Source: Anaerolineales bacterium
GTDB lineage: Bacteria; Chloroflexota; Anaerolineae; E26-bin7
Reading direction: 5' to 3'
Length of the DNA: 36,768 nucleotides
Assembly (NCBI GenBank): GCA_004377365.1
Contig: SOHZ01000292.1
Location: forward strand, 1 to 36,768
Part shown: positions 1 to 8,181 of the stretch, piece by piece
Layout: each line of letters starts with the position of its first letter
Position numbering within the stretch: the stretch's first letter is position 1
Position numbers and translations under genes: made by a program
Notes under the pieces: generated by a model
Databases searched by the model: none
Told to the model about the DNA's origin: nothing
What the model saw: only the letters and a program-made list of their open reading frames with translations

Positions 1-108
1 AATCCCCCAGCCCCAGATGGGCAAGCCGCCCCGGACGGCAGGTTTTGTTTCCCTGACTTTCTCCCTATGTTCAAGGCTGATCTTGCTATCATTTTGATTT
101 TTTTTCAT
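1..108 (-). CDS. 5' end of an unknown gene running off the left edge
   Basis: An ATG at 108 on the minus strand is preceded by a strong ribosome binding site (GGAGG, 7 nt before the ATG) and the frame stays open for 36 codons to the window edge. The visible N-terminus starts MKKNQNDSK, is hydrophilic and charged up to about residue 27, then turns to Gly/Trp-rich residues (RGGLPIWGWGI), which could lead into a membrane segment. The family is not recognisable from so short a piece. The call rests on the ribosome site and the open frame only. Confidence 0.55.
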   Translation of the reverse strand, partial: MKKNQNDSKISLEHREKVRETKPAVRGGLPIWGWGI

Positions 109-239
109 GGTGCTTCCTCCAATTCCGAGCGCGTTAGACCGGGCCTCTCTGGCCACTCATGGGACCTCGTGGGAACTCACGTACCACCGAAGCCTGCGGG
201 CGGGTTCACGGATAGAAATTCTCAACTACCGAGTATTAC

Positions 240-372
240 GACAATGTCACATTCTGTCATTGCGAGCGACCGAAGGGAGCGAAGCAATCTCAACCTGGCT
301 TGCTTGACTGAGATTGCTTCGTCGCTCCGCTCCTCGCAATGACACCGATCCTGATCGAAATGTGACATTGTC
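240..372. repeat. Nested palindromic repeat (MITE/REP-like)
   Basis: The outer arms GACAATGTCACATT (240-253) and AATGTGACATTGTC (359-372) are perfect reverse complements. Inside them a second inverted pair, TGTCATTGCGAG (255-266) and CTCGCAATGACA (333-344), encloses GAAGCAATCTC / GAGATTGCTTC arms. The inner part belongs to a widespread type of intergenic palindrome with the core ATTGCGAG...GAAGCAATCTC. The extra outer arms give it a box-in-box structure with no ORF. Confidence 0.8.
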
Positions 373-534
373 AAGGTATGAGAGTATGAGAAACCGTTAC
401 TACTCCCCTTGAACACTCAAAAGAGGGGCAAAAGGTTCATTCCCAATCAGTACTTGAGAAAAGCTTCGGTCTGCAATAAGAGTAGCCCTATCCTTCCTGG
501 GGCCTACTCCCCTGGTCTCGAAAGATACTCCCCG

Positions 535-563
535 AACATCCTCCCCAGGGAGGATGTTTTTTT
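535..563 (+). terminator. Intrinsic terminator
   Basis: A GC-rich stem (AACATCCTCCC at 535-545 against GGGAGGATGTT at 548-558; the tip will be open) is followed at once by a run of seven T. No gene ends just upstream on the plus strand, so it may terminate read-through or an unrecognised short transcript. Confidence 0.7.
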
Positions 564-790
564 GTGTCTGATGAGTTAGAATGTAGGAGTGACACGGACC
601 CAACCTTACTTTGCTGGCTGGCCTATCTTCAACCGAAGCGAGCGCCGCTGAGAGGGGGATGTGCTCAAGTGAGACAAACACCCCGATCAAAGAATCGTGC
701 TGACTTGATTAACTGTGTTGGGGAAGCAGCCCTTGGCGTTCATGAGATGTAGAACGCGCCGTTTGCCAATCTTACTCAAGGAGGAAAAGC

Positions 791-1297
791 GTGGTTAAAT
801 GTCCGGTTTGTCAGGCGGAACATCCAGAGAACACTCCCTTCTGCGACGAGTGCGGGTCCTATCTTCTAGGAGGCGATGGGAAAGAAACGGATCTCCTGCC
901 CGCCGGTGGGGTAACCTGGATGAACAGAGAGGAAACGAGCGGGGCTCCTGGAGTGGATGTCACCTCCCCCCTGAGTCTCAAGTTGACGATACCAGAAAGT
1001 GGCCGCGAGGTGGAAGTGCCTCTTACAGAAGAGGTGAACATCGGACGCCTGGATGTGGTTAGCGCTACCTTTCCAGACGTTGACCTGACCAGAGATGATG
1101 CTCTGGACAAAGGGGTCTCCCGCCACCACGCCAAGATCACCCGGCGCAGACGCGAGGTCTTTATCGAAGACTTGGGCAGCATGAATGGAACTTTCGTAAA
1201 TAGCAAAAAGCTCACGCCCTATCTCCCTGAGGCGCTAAGGAACGGTGACCAGTTACAACTAGGTAAGCTCATGCTGCGAGTTAGCTTCACCAAGTAG
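791..1297 (+). CDS. Zinc-ribbon/FHA domain protein
   Basis: The start is GTG at 791, with AAGGAGG about 6 nt upstream. The 168-residue protein opens with a C4 zinc ribbon (C4, C7, C18, C21), followed by a linker and a C-terminal FHA domain from about residue 62. FHA hallmarks are GR at 85-86, SRHH at 110-113 and the GSMNGTFVN loop at 129-137. FHA domains bind phosphothreonine peptides, so the protein probably reads Ser/Thr kinase output in the cytoplasm. It has no signal peptide or membrane segment. No kinase gene is visible in the window. It is a single-gene unit: a terminator follows 86 nt after the stop. Confidence 0.9.
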   Translation: MVKCPVCQAEHPENTPFCDECGSYLLGGDGKETDLLPAGGVTWMNREETSGAPGVDVTSPLSLKLTIPESGREVEVPLTEEVNIGRLDVVSATFPDVDLTRDDALDKGVSRHHAKITRRRREVFIEDLGSMNGTFVNSKKLTPYLPEALRNGDQLQLGKLMLRVSFTK

Positions 1298-1382
1298 AGG
1301 CATCAACGATCCGCATAACGCTTAAACAAGCTTTTGAGCCCCTGGCCAGCCAGCATCAGGCTCTACATAGGAAAGCCCTCGC

Positions 1383-1417
1383 GCCCCTTCACCCCTTTGT
1401 GAAGGGGCTTTCTTTTT
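1383..1417 (+). terminator. Intrinsic terminator of the FHA gene
   Basis: A perfect 10-bp stem (GCCCCTTCAC at 1383-1392 against GTGAAGGGGC at 1399-1408) is followed by a T-rich tail (TTTCTTTTT). Confidence 0.85.
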
Positions 1418-1482
1418 GCCCGAAACGGGCGAAGGTGCTAAAGTTGGTAAGATTCTCGACACCGTCCCGGAATTTACCTTTT

Positions 1483-1535
1483 TCTAACCAATCTCTGACC
1501 AATCTCTAACCGGATTCTAACCCTTTTATGATAAT
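1483..1535 (+). promoter_or_regulatory. Four heptamers at 11-bp spacing plus a -10 box
   Basis: TCTAACC, TCTGACC, TCTAACC and TCTAACC start at 1483, 1494, 1505 and 1516, each exactly 11 bp after the previous one. A -10-like GATAAT lies at 1530-1535, 7 nt after the last heptamer, and no good -35 box is present. This geometry is that of binding arrays for OmpR/PhoB-family activators, whose dimers sit on 11-bp direct repeats that replace the -35 region. The inferred transcript would start near 1542 and lead into the response regulator at 1712. The remainder of the 1298-1711 gap carries only the terminator above and this leader. Confidence 0.6.
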
Positions 1536-1711
1536 ATACAGGGGGGTTTTATTCGGATCAGGAGGAAGTTGGCTTTTGTTGTTCTTCCGTAGAGAGCTAG
1601 CGAGAGCCCAAATAGTTCCGAGAGTTCGGATTAACGTCCATCGAGTATACCAGTTGCAACAGAGAGCAGTCGAAGAACAGTAACGATGCCTGATGGAGAG
1701 GAGGACCACTG

Positions 1712-2125
1712 ATGGCAAAGATTCTGTATGTCGAAGACTATGAAGCCCAACGCGATTTTATGGTATGGCTACTAGAGCTATGTGGTGGATACGAAGTTGA
1801 TGTGGCCTGCAACGGAGAGGAGGGGGTGAAGAAGGTGCGGGAGTGGCATCCCGATGTCGTATTGATGGATATACGTATGCCCGGCCAGATAGATGGCATC
1901 GCAGCCATCCGTCAATTGCGCAATGGCCCTGACACAGTGGATATCCCCATCATCGCTATCTCAGCCTGGGGCGGTTTCGAATACAAGGCCTTGAAGGCCG
2001 GGGCTGACTTGTACCTCGCCAAGCCTGTGCCTGTAGACGAGCTGTTTGCAGCCATCAATCGCCATTTGAGGCAGCCATCTTTATCACAGGGCGCCTTTCT
2101 TGGCTCGGCGGTCGAGAGAGCGTGA
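1712..2125 (+). CDS. Single-domain response regulator (receiver only)
   Basis: This 137-residue CheY-like protein has all receiver landmarks: acidic pair E8/D9, phosphoacceptor D53 in LMDIRMP, S84, and K104 in AKP. It has no output domain, so it would act by protein contact or as a phosphorelay step. The ATG at 1712 has GGAGAGGAGG upstream. A mini-frame of eight codons (ATG at 1686) ends in a TGATG overlap with this start, which could couple translation, though this may be chance. Transcription is probably controlled by the 11-bp heptamer array at 1483-1522. The cognate kinase is not in the window. Confidence 0.9.
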   Translation: MAKILYVEDYEAQRDFMVWLLELCGGYEVDVACNGEEGVKKVREWHPDVVLMDIRMPGQIDGIAAIRQLRNGPDTVDIPIIAISAWGGFEYKALKAGADLYLAKPVPVDELFAAINRHLRQPSLSQGAFLGSAVERA

Positions 2126-2164
2126 AGGTGCACTTATTCGATTAGTAAGATTCTGCTTATGGCG

Positions 2165-2535
2165 CTAAGCGGAAGCTTGAGCGGCTAGCATCGCCTCCAG
2201 ATACCGCGCCGGATTCTCAGTCATCTTGTCCACGATGCGGGCGTAGATGCGCGTTGTGTCTGTGCTGGCGCGGCCTAGTTGGTCCGCTATAGCGTCTAGC
2301 TTTGCGCCCCCGGCCCTCGCCCACGTCGCCGCCGAATGTCTCAGCGAATGGCAAGAGATACCTTTCGCCTTCAGTCAAGTCCGACAGGTAGGAATCTATC
2401 AAATAGCAAATGGCCCGCGCCGACATTCCCCCACCCCTGTGAGCCCGGTCCAGGGAGACGAACAAGGCAGCTCCCCCCTTGCATGATTGCGCTTTATCGA
2501 GTACAATACGGGCAGTGAGAGCAAACGGTAACGCT
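2165..2535 (-). pseudogene. C-terminal relic of a tyrosine recombinase (XerC/D-type)
   Basis: Read on the minus strand, two frames joined near 2370-2378 give the C-terminal half of a phage-integrase-family catalytic domain. The first part contains LFVSLDRAHRG and MSARAICYLIDSYL. The second part contains SCHSLRHSAATWARAGG (the RHxxAT box with catalytic Arg and His), LGR, and TTRIYARIVDKM with the nucleophile Tyr, ending at TAG 2165-2167. A frameshift and an in-frame stop separate the parts, and the N-terminal half is missing. It is a dead integrase left by a past mobile element. No att site could be defined. The stretch 2536-2591 holds only the leader of the next gene. Confidence 0.8.
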
Positions 2536-2591
2536 TGTCTATTGTGTCTACTATTATGAGCTATTCAAGCTCTGACAGGGAATGAGAGACA

Positions 2592-3560
2592 ATGGAAACT
2601 GAATTCAGCGCAAGCAGGCGCGGGCGAGTGATCGAACGTATCAACCAGCATTTACAGGACCTCGATTATCAGACCCTCTTAAAGCTCGACGAGTTCACGG
2701 AGCAGGTAGAGGCTGACAGGGAAGTACTCGCCGCAGAGGGGATGACCCGGCGACGCTTCCTACAGGGTGCTCTGGTCGGGGGAGTGGCCGGCCTGGCTGT
2801 GGGCGCTGGTGGGGGCTTGGTGATCTGGGAGACGGGCACAGCAGTGAGACGCACGGCGGCCGAGTTGAAAGCAGCCGCGGAAGCCCTCAAGGAGTTGCTG
2901 GCGCTTTACGAGAACCTGGAGAAGATCGGGCTGGACGCCATCGTGAGCACCGGCGTGGCGGCTGTGGGTTTGCTGCTCGAGGGGGTAGAGAGTGGGAGCT
3001 TGGCCATCAAAGCCGGTCTGGACACAGTTGAGAGGCTTCTCCTGAACTTTGAGGAAGCCTTCCCAACCATTCGGGCTGGCATCGAGTGGACAGAAAGGGT
3101 GGTCTCGGCCTTCGCCGACAAGTTGCAGGCCCTGGAAGATGCCATAGAGGGGGTGCTGGAAAAGGCCCAGCCCATCACCAAGGCCCTGGGTAGCTTTTTC
3201 AACCTTGTGCTGGATTTGCTGCCTTTCGGCTACGGTGATAAGGTCAGGGCCATCCTCGACCGCATTGATGACATCGTGACCAGCATCCCCCAGGCCGTAG
3301 AGGGCATCAACACCAAACTGCTGGAACCTTTGCGCCGTGACTGGTTCTCCGAAGAGGAGGGCAAGGGCCTCAAAGGTGGTTTGATAGACCCCATCGTGAC
3401 CGGACTCCTGGACCCCCTGGAGGCTTTCCTGGGCAAATTGGCCGAACTGGTGGGCAGTTGGGAGGAAAAGCTGTCCGGTCCAATCCAGAAGGCCATCAGT
3501 GAGCGCGACGACATCCGGGAGCAAATCGCCCATTATAAAGCGGAAGAGGGCCTGGCTTGA
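2592..3560 (+). CDS. Unknown protein with internal Tat-like motif
   Basis: The family of this 322-residue protein is not recognised. The first 50 residues are charged and helical. They are followed by TRRRFLQGALVGGVAGLAVGA (from about residue 51), which combines a twin-arginine motif with a Gly/Ala/Val-rich hydrophobic stretch. The rest is almost entirely amphipathic helix with many Leu/Glu/Lys and no Cys, reminiscent of elongated coiled or pore-like helical proteins. The long segment before the twin arginine is unusual for an export signal, so it may be a membrane anchor instead. The ATG at 2592 is the first in frame. The gene converges on the von Willebrand A gene with 34 nt between stops. 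Confidence 0.7.
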   Translation: METEFSASRRGRVIERINQHLQDLDYQTLLKLDEFTEQVEADREVLAAEGMTRRRFLQGALVGGVAGLAVGAGGGLVIWETGTAVRRTAAELKAAAEALKELLALYENLEKIGLDAIVSTGVAAVGLLLEGVESGSLAIKAGLDTVERLLLNFEEAFPTIRAGIEWTERVVSAFADKLQALEDAIEGVLEKAQPITKALGSFFNLVLDLLPFGYGDKVRAILDRIDDIVTSIPQAVEGINTKLLEPLRRDWFSEEEGKGLKGGLIDPIVTGLLDPLEAFLGKLAELVGSWEEKLSGPIQKAISERDDIREQIAHYKAEEGLA

Positions 3561-3594
3561 GGATATAAGTGCCATTGAACAATGCCCCACCGCC

Positions 3595-5841
3595 CTATGT
3601 CCAATTGCCTCGCCCCAACTCTCTCTCGAGTCTGGCAACCTCTTTCTTGACCAAGTCAATCTCATTCAGCAATTCGAGCGGTGGGTTTGGCCCATACCTG
3701 GCCTTCCTTTCCTCCAACCTCCAAAGGTTCTTGCGTTCGAGCTCGTGCAGGCGCTTCAGGTGGTCATGATACTCTGATTCTTGTTGCCTCTCTTTCTTCC
3801 TCCTCAGCACCACCCACAGGATGAACAAAAGCAAGGCGATGGCAGCCAACCCGCACAGTGAGCATTGAAGAGGATTGGATAATGCCGCCACAGCCAGCGC
3901 CTCCGGCAGGGTTGGCGTGGCGGTAGGGGGGGGCGTAGGCAGCGGGGTGGGAGTGTCGGTAGGAGTTGCCGTCGGCGGTGGGGCAGGAACGGCGGTGGGC
4001 GTCTCAGTTGCAGTCGGCGTGGGTGGGACTGGAGTCAGGGTAGGAACTGGAGTAGCCGTCGGAGAGGGCGACACGATGGCAATGGCAACCGTTGAATGGT
4101 CATGAACGGGTATCCCCGGCGGCAGAGCAGCATCCAAGATCACGTTGACCACATAAGCCCCAGCGTCATAGCCAGGCTGGAACTGTCCACTACAGACCAG
4201 CACGTTGCTCTCGCCCGTCCCCGTGCAATCCAGACCCGTTTCCTCGGCAACCCCACCGCTCTTCAAGAGCGCCGCTTTCAGTTCGACATCTACCAGGGAA
4301 GCACCCCCAGCAAGGTGGACCTTGGCCTCTAAGGGGATGGGCTCGTCAGATTCATAGGCTGAGCCCTCCACAGGTTTCAGACACTCCAGCCAGGGCGACG
4401 GAAAGATTTCGACCTTTGCAAACTCGTACACCTTCGTCCCATCCCGCAACGTGGCGTTAAAAGTCAACCCGTATTCGCCCTCCTGGTCCGTATCGTCAAA
4501 ACGGCCCACATAGACCCCATCCCGCTCTTCAAGGCTGAGCTGCTTTTCTGTGCCATCCGGCTTGGTGATCGAGACCTTGAAATCTCGTACCGTGACAGCA
4601 GTGGGTTGTTCGCCTTTCCGGATGACCTGAGCCCTTATCTTTATCGGTTTGTCTGTGGGCAAAGCAGCTCCGTGAGATGGCTGTTGAACCTCTATCAAAT
4701 ATAAGGAGAAAAGGACGTAGCTGAAGTAGGTGCTGCCCTTCCCCTCGAACACGACCCGCCAGGTGCCAGCCCAGGGTTCGCTGCGCTCGACGCTCCATAC
4801 TTCATAGTCCACGTCCTCTCTCCATTCCACGCCCTCGTCCCCTGGCTGAATAGGTTCCTCCTGGCCAGGCCTGAACACCTTGGCCTTGATAGCGGGACTG
4901 TCCTTGCCAGAAATGGTGAAGAAGATCTGGAAATACTCCTCTTCAACGGTGTACTCGAATTCCTGGACCTCCTCGATTTCGAGCCTTTTCGAGTGGACCA
5001 CACCGCACAGCAACCTGGCGAACACCCCCGTGACCGCAGAGCCGATTTCATCAAGGGGAGTAACCGTTTCGTAGTAACCTTTCGTCGAATCGGCTGACGC
5101 TTGCCAGAACCTTTTGTATAATTCGACGAACTTTGGGGTTGACCTGCCTGTCTGTAGCAAGACATCGGTGCCCACAGTCAGGGTATACAGGGGCGTACCG
5201 CCGTCGGCCGGGCACAGGTCACCGCTGTATGATACGGCTTTGAACTCGTCCATGAGCCTTTGCGTCTCCAGCAGATAGGCGTAAACCACGTCCCATCCCT
5301 GCTCTTCATTCACCGGGGGAGAAGGACGGGTTGGCTGGCCATCGGAAATCAGTATTAGAGAGGGCTTGCGATCCGGGTCATGTTCCGCTTTCATGATCTC
5401 CAGAGCCTTAGCCAGGGCTTTGTTGATGTCAGTGTACTCAGAGTTGCCTATGGTATCGTGGACTGTCTGGTATTCCCGCTTGATTCTCTCGGCGTCATCC
5501 TTGCCGTCCAGAAAAGTCCAGGGGATGACCCTTGGCTCTGTGCCAAAAGCGATGATGCCCACCCGATGTCTGACCCCTGGCTGGGTCGAAGCACTCAACT
5601 GGTCAATGAACAGATTCACCGCCTGAACTCTCTTGTCTGCTGTGTCAGTATGATTCCACATAGTCTCGGACTCATCCACCAATATAAGCACATCCAGGCT
5701 GGGCACTGGAACCTGTCTGGCCAGGGTGTCACCAGGTTGTCCATATGCGGATAGCCCGTACCCATATATGGGTAGAATATAGAGGCAAATTACTGAAAGA
5801 ACTGAGATGCAGATTGTTTTAGCAGATAAGGATTTGTTCAC
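3595..5841 (-). CDS. Surface protein with von Willebrand factor A domain
   Basis: I chose GTG at 5841 because a GGGAG ribosome site lies 8-9 nt upstream and a signal peptide follows directly (hydrophobic core about residues 8-30). This gives 748 residues. The VWA domain begins near residue 48, with a MIDAS-like DESET at 56-60 and a later ISDGQP loop. Two beta-rich, Ig-like stretches follow, then a Pro/Thr-rich spacer, one transmembrane helix (LCGLAAIALLLFILWVVL) and a short cytoplasmic coiled coil rich in Arg/Glu. It is probably anchored in the membrane with the VWA domain outside and a Pro/Thr stalk. The frame is open upstream to a TTG at 6057, but that extension has no signal character. A good promoter lies at 6089-6117. 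Confidence 0.85.
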   Translation of the reverse strand: MNKSLSAKTICISVLSVICLYILPIYGYGLSAYGQPGDTLARQVPVPSLDVLILVDESETMWNHTDTADKRVQAVNLFIDQLSASTQPGVRHRVGIIAFGTEPRVIPWTFLDGKDDAERIKREYQTVHDTIGNSEYTDINKALAKALEIMKAEHDPDRKPSLILISDGQPTRPSPPVNEEQGWDVVYAYLLETQRLMDEFKAVSYSGDLCPADGGTPLYTLTVGTDVLLQTGRSTPKFVELYKRFWQASADSTKGYYETVTPLDEIGSAVTGVFARLLCGVVHSKRLEIEEVQEFEYTVEEEYFQIFFTISGKDSPAIKAKVFRPGQEEPIQPGDEGVEWREDVDYEVWSVERSEPWAGTWRVVFEGKGSTYFSYVLFSLYLIEVQQPSHGAALPTDKPIKIRAQVIRKGEQPTAVTVRDFKVSITKPDGTEKQLSLEERDGVYVGRFDDTDQEGEYGLTFNATLRDGTKVYEFAKVEIFPSPWLECLKPVEGSAYESDEPIPLEAKVHLAGGASLVDVELKAALLKSGGVAEETGLDCTGTGESNVLVCSGQFQPGYDAGAYVVNVILDAALPPGIPVHDHSTVAIAIVSPSPTATPVPTLTPVPPTPTATETPTAVPAPPPTATPTDTPTPLPTPPPTATPTLPEALAVAALSNPLQCSLCGLAAIALLLFILWVVLRRKKERQQESEYHDHLKRLHELERKNLWRLEERKARYGPNPPLELLNEIDLVKKEVARLERELGRGNWT

Positions 5842-6088
5842 TAGTCTTCTCCCGCCAGTATAGCACGCTGTTGCTATAGATGTATAGCTAACATAATACG
5901 AGAAAAAGCCGCTTCCCTTTGTTTTGTTTGCACAGGAAACAGCCTTCTGGTAGTCCTCATAGGCATCGTCTTCCTGAGCAAACAAGAGAGCGACGTTTGG
6001 GATCTCACATAACAGCAGCCGACAATCCCTTTTCATTAAGAGAAGAGACCATGCCAAAAATCTAGTAGCTTATCAAGCTGGTGATATT
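5842..6088 (-). other. Probable 5' leader of the VWA gene
   Basis: If transcription begins just below the -10 box at 6089-6094 and translation at 5841, about 240 nt are untranslated. The frame is open through most of this leader (TTG at 6057), so a longer protein cannot be excluded. No riboswitch motif was recognised. Confidence 0.4.
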
Positions 6089-6117
6089 ATAATACACTTC
6101 TTCTACTCAAAAGTCAA
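6089..6117 (-). promoter_or_regulatory. Sigma-70-type promoter of the VWA gene
   Basis: On the minus strand, TTGACT (6112-6117) and TATTAT (6089-6094) are separated by 17 bp. A TATAAT overlaps three bases further on. This is close to the housekeeping consensus. Confidence 0.65.
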
Positions 6118-6197
6118 GAGGATTAAAGTACTAACCCGACTTGACATTGCATTCAAAAGCAAGTCGCCGCTGCTTTAGCTCAGGGGCGCCATCAATA

Positions 6198-6229
6198 AAA
6201 AGCCGCCCCTTGATTGGGACGGTTTTCTT
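6198..6229. terminator. Terminator, likely bidirectional
   Basis: The stem AAAGCCGCCCC (6198-6208) pairs with GGGACGGTTTT (6216-6226) with one mismatch and one wobble. T-rich runs follow it on both strands. It lies 23 nt past the stop of the minus-strand response regulator at 6249 and probably ends that transcript. Confidence 0.65.
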
Positions 6230-6248
6230 TCGTGTGTGGAGTGTTTCT

Positions 6249-6617
6249 TCAGCGAGACTTTTGCTCTCGCAGAACCCGCTTCACCGCTGCAGTCAGAGCA
6301 GTAATGGGAAAGGGTTTCCTCAAGAATGCGAGACCTTCCAGGCGCGAGATCGTTTCCATCTCGTTCTCACTCAAATAGCCACTGATGAGGATGGTGGGTA
6401 TGTCCTGTTCCAGAGAGTGCAACAAGTCCAATCCGCTAATGTCAGGCAGGGCGAAATCCACGATGAGGACATCGTAGTCGCCCTTTTCTTTCAACATGCT
6501 GAGTGCCTGGCGACCCCGATGGGCTACATCCACTTCGAACCCTTCGTCGCCCAGAATCTGAGCACAGACCCGGGTGACATCTGGGCTATCGTCTACCAGG
6601 AGTATTCTCTCACCCAT
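6249..6617 (-). CDS. Single-domain response regulator
   Basis: This 122-residue receiver domain starts at ATG 6617 (MGERILLVDD); an in-frame ATG at 6650 has no ribosome site. Landmarks are D9/D10, phosphoacceptor D54 in LIVDFALPD, the SGY switch Ser, and Lys in FLRKPFP. There is no output domain. It is about 30% like the receiver at 1712 by eye, so it is not a recent duplicate. It stands alone between the radical SAM gene upstream and a terminator downstream, and no histidine kinase is nearby. It probably works in a phosphorelay or by binding a partner. Confidence 0.88.
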   Translation of the reverse strand: MGERILLVDDSPDVTRVCAQILGDEGFEVDVAHRGRQALSMLKEKGDYDVLIVDFALPDISGLDLLHSLEQDIPTILISGYLSENEMETISRLEGLAFLRKPFPITALTAAVKRVLREQKSR

Positions 6618-6819
6618 CCCACGTGTCCCTTTTCCGGCTAGTCGGAACATCCGTAGTAATGACTTCAGTCGTTCCTAAAGCGGCTTCTGTACCACAACAG
6701 TGGTAAAAGCCACCACTACGAAGGCCTTTCGATAGGCGCTAATAGAGGTCCCTGTCACGTCAGAGTTTTGTCAGGTTGTGTCCTACGTATTCCCCCTGTC
6801 AGGTTGAACCCACTAAACT

Positions 6820-8181
6820 TTACCATAAAACGCTCAAAATTTCAAGTCGGGGTGGTGAATTGGGCTGCCCCCTCTGGAATGGGCAGTGAGGGTCGCTGTC
6901 GGCAAAATCGCCGCCAAAGGCCATCACCACCGCCCGGCAGCCCTTGCACAGCTCCAGGTAGGGGCAGGCGCGGCAAAGCCCTCGCATCATCTCTTCCTGC
7001 TCTCTGAACCAGGCGAAGACCTCCGACTGCCACCAGGCATGCATAAAATCGCCCTCGCCTACATCGGACCAGCGCACGTGGCTACACGGCAGCACCGCTC
7101 CATCTTGAGTGACAGTGACGAACTTGCGAGCGGCGCAGCAGCCCCAGACCCCACTGCGATACAGATGGTCAGGCGGCTGATCGGTGAGCAGAAAGGAAAG
7201 CGAGGCGTCGAGGGTAAGGCGGGTTTGGGATTGGGGATTCGAGGTTTCAGGGGCTCGGTCGGGAGACCTTCGCCCATCAAGGAACTTGTGCAACACCTTT
7301 TGCATGGCTCGATACCCGGTCCTGTCCAACGATTCCCTCTCCAGCCAAACCCCTGTGGTGGTCGGTGGCTTGGGGCGCAGGATATTGACCGAGGCCGCGC
7401 CCAGGCGACGCCCCAGCGCTACCACCGTCTCCAGTGCAGCGAGGTTGCTCCGGGTCACCAGGAAATTCAGGCCCCAGCGCAGCCCTGCCGCTCGACAGTT
7501 CTCAATGGCCTGCATCGTGGCGGCAAAATTGGGGCGGGTCCGGGCATTGACGGCCTCGTCGGCCCCGTTAAGAGAGATTTGAGCCTGGCCCAGCCCGGCC
7601 TCCTTCAACGCGTGGGCCATCTCCCGCGTGAGGAGGTTGCCATTGGTGGTCAGGTTGGGCACGACGCTGTGCTCACGGGCCAGGCGTACCATGTCTACCA
7701 GGCGGGGATGCAGCAGGGGCTCACCGCCGCCCAGAGCGATCTGCAAAACCCGCGCCTGCTCCGCTTCCAGGATCACCCTCTCGAACAGAGGCCAAGGGGC
7801 GTCCTGGGCCGCTACTGCCGAGCCCGGCCGGGCAGAGTAAAAACAGCCAGTACAAGCCTGGTCACAGCGGCCGGTGACCGAGAAGTGAATGGTCTCCGGC
7901 GCGGCCAGAGAGCGGGGCGGGGCGGTGGTCTGCCGGGCCACGTCGCGCACCCGTTCCACCGTCTCCAGGGCTCCGTCAGATGGACCGGGCACAACGAACT
8001 GCTGATCGCGCAGGTACTTGACGAAAAGAACGGGATACTCCCGCAAGCCACCCTCGAGCAGAAAGTAGAGCGCGTCCAGACCCTCCAGGTCCAGCAATGC
8101 CGTCTCGGCCGTCTCCTGTTGGAAGAGCAACGCGCCATCCGGTTCGGGACGGATAATAGTATATGGGGACAGGGTGGTCAT
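6820..8181 (-). CDS. Radical SAM/SPASM protein with PqqD-like N-terminus
   Basis: Of the two adjacent starts (GTG 8184, ATG 8181), ATG fits the TGATG overlap with the upstream stop. The first 70 residues resemble a small peptide-binding PqqD/RRE-like domain. The radical SAM core follows, with the CX3CX2C cluster motif CDQACTGC near residue 110 and GGGEPLLHP. The C-terminal SPASM region carries CCAARKFVTVTQDGAVLPC, then CRACPYLELCKGC and a final DPHC, enough Cys for two auxiliary Fe-S clusters. Such enzymes modify peptides or proteins, but no obvious short precursor peptide was found. The coupled 270-residue gene is the best partner candidate. Confidence 0.88.
   Translation of the reverse strand: MTTLSPYTIIRPEPDGALLFQQETAETALLDLEGLDALYFLLEGGLREYPVLFVKYLRDQQFVVPGPSDGALETVERVRDVARQTTAPPRSLAAPETIHFSVTGRCDQACTGCFYSARPGSAVAAQDAPWPLFERVILEAEQARVLQIALGGGEPLLHPRLVDMVRLAREHSVVPNLTTNGNLLTREMAHALKEAGLGQAQISLNGADEAVNARTRPNFAATMQAIENCRAAGLRWGLNFLVTRSNLAALETVVALGRRLGAASVNILRPKPPTTTGVWLERESLDRTGYRAMQKVLHKFLDGRRSPDRAPETSNPQSQTRLTLDASLSFLLTDQPPDHLYRSGVWGCCAARKFVTVTQDGAVLPCSHVRWSDVGEGDFMHAWWQSEVFAWFREQEEMMRGLCRACPYLELCKGCRAVVMAFGGDFADSDPHCPFQRGQPNSPPRLEILSVLW

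Larger units (their letters stand above)
109..790. other. Intergenic stretch with palindromic element and terminator
   Basis: No convincing gene was found here. The stretch holds a large palindromic repeat (240-372) and an intrinsic terminator (535-563). The part between 373 and 534 has short imperfect hairpins but no motif of a known riboswitch that I could recognise. The part between 564 and 790 shows only the ribosome site of the following gene (AAGGAGG at about 779). Confidence 0.6.

Noticed and set aside
2760-3665. Minus-strand open frame opposite the Tat-motif gene (301 codons)
   Set aside because: Neither strand has a known family, but the plus frame has a twin-arginine/hydrophobic segment, regular amphipathic helices and ends cleanly before the convergent VWA gene. 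The minus frame overlaps the VWA 3' end.
3890-4070. Tandem-repeat-like DNA resembling a short repeat array
   Set aside because: It encodes the Pro/Thr-rich stalk of the VWA protein; units are irregular and in frame, not CRISPR or a DNA satellite.
5842-6057. N-terminal extension of the VWA protein to TTG 6057
   Set aside because: The extension lacks signal character, while GTG 5841 has a good ribosome site directly before a signal peptide. The extension remains possible.
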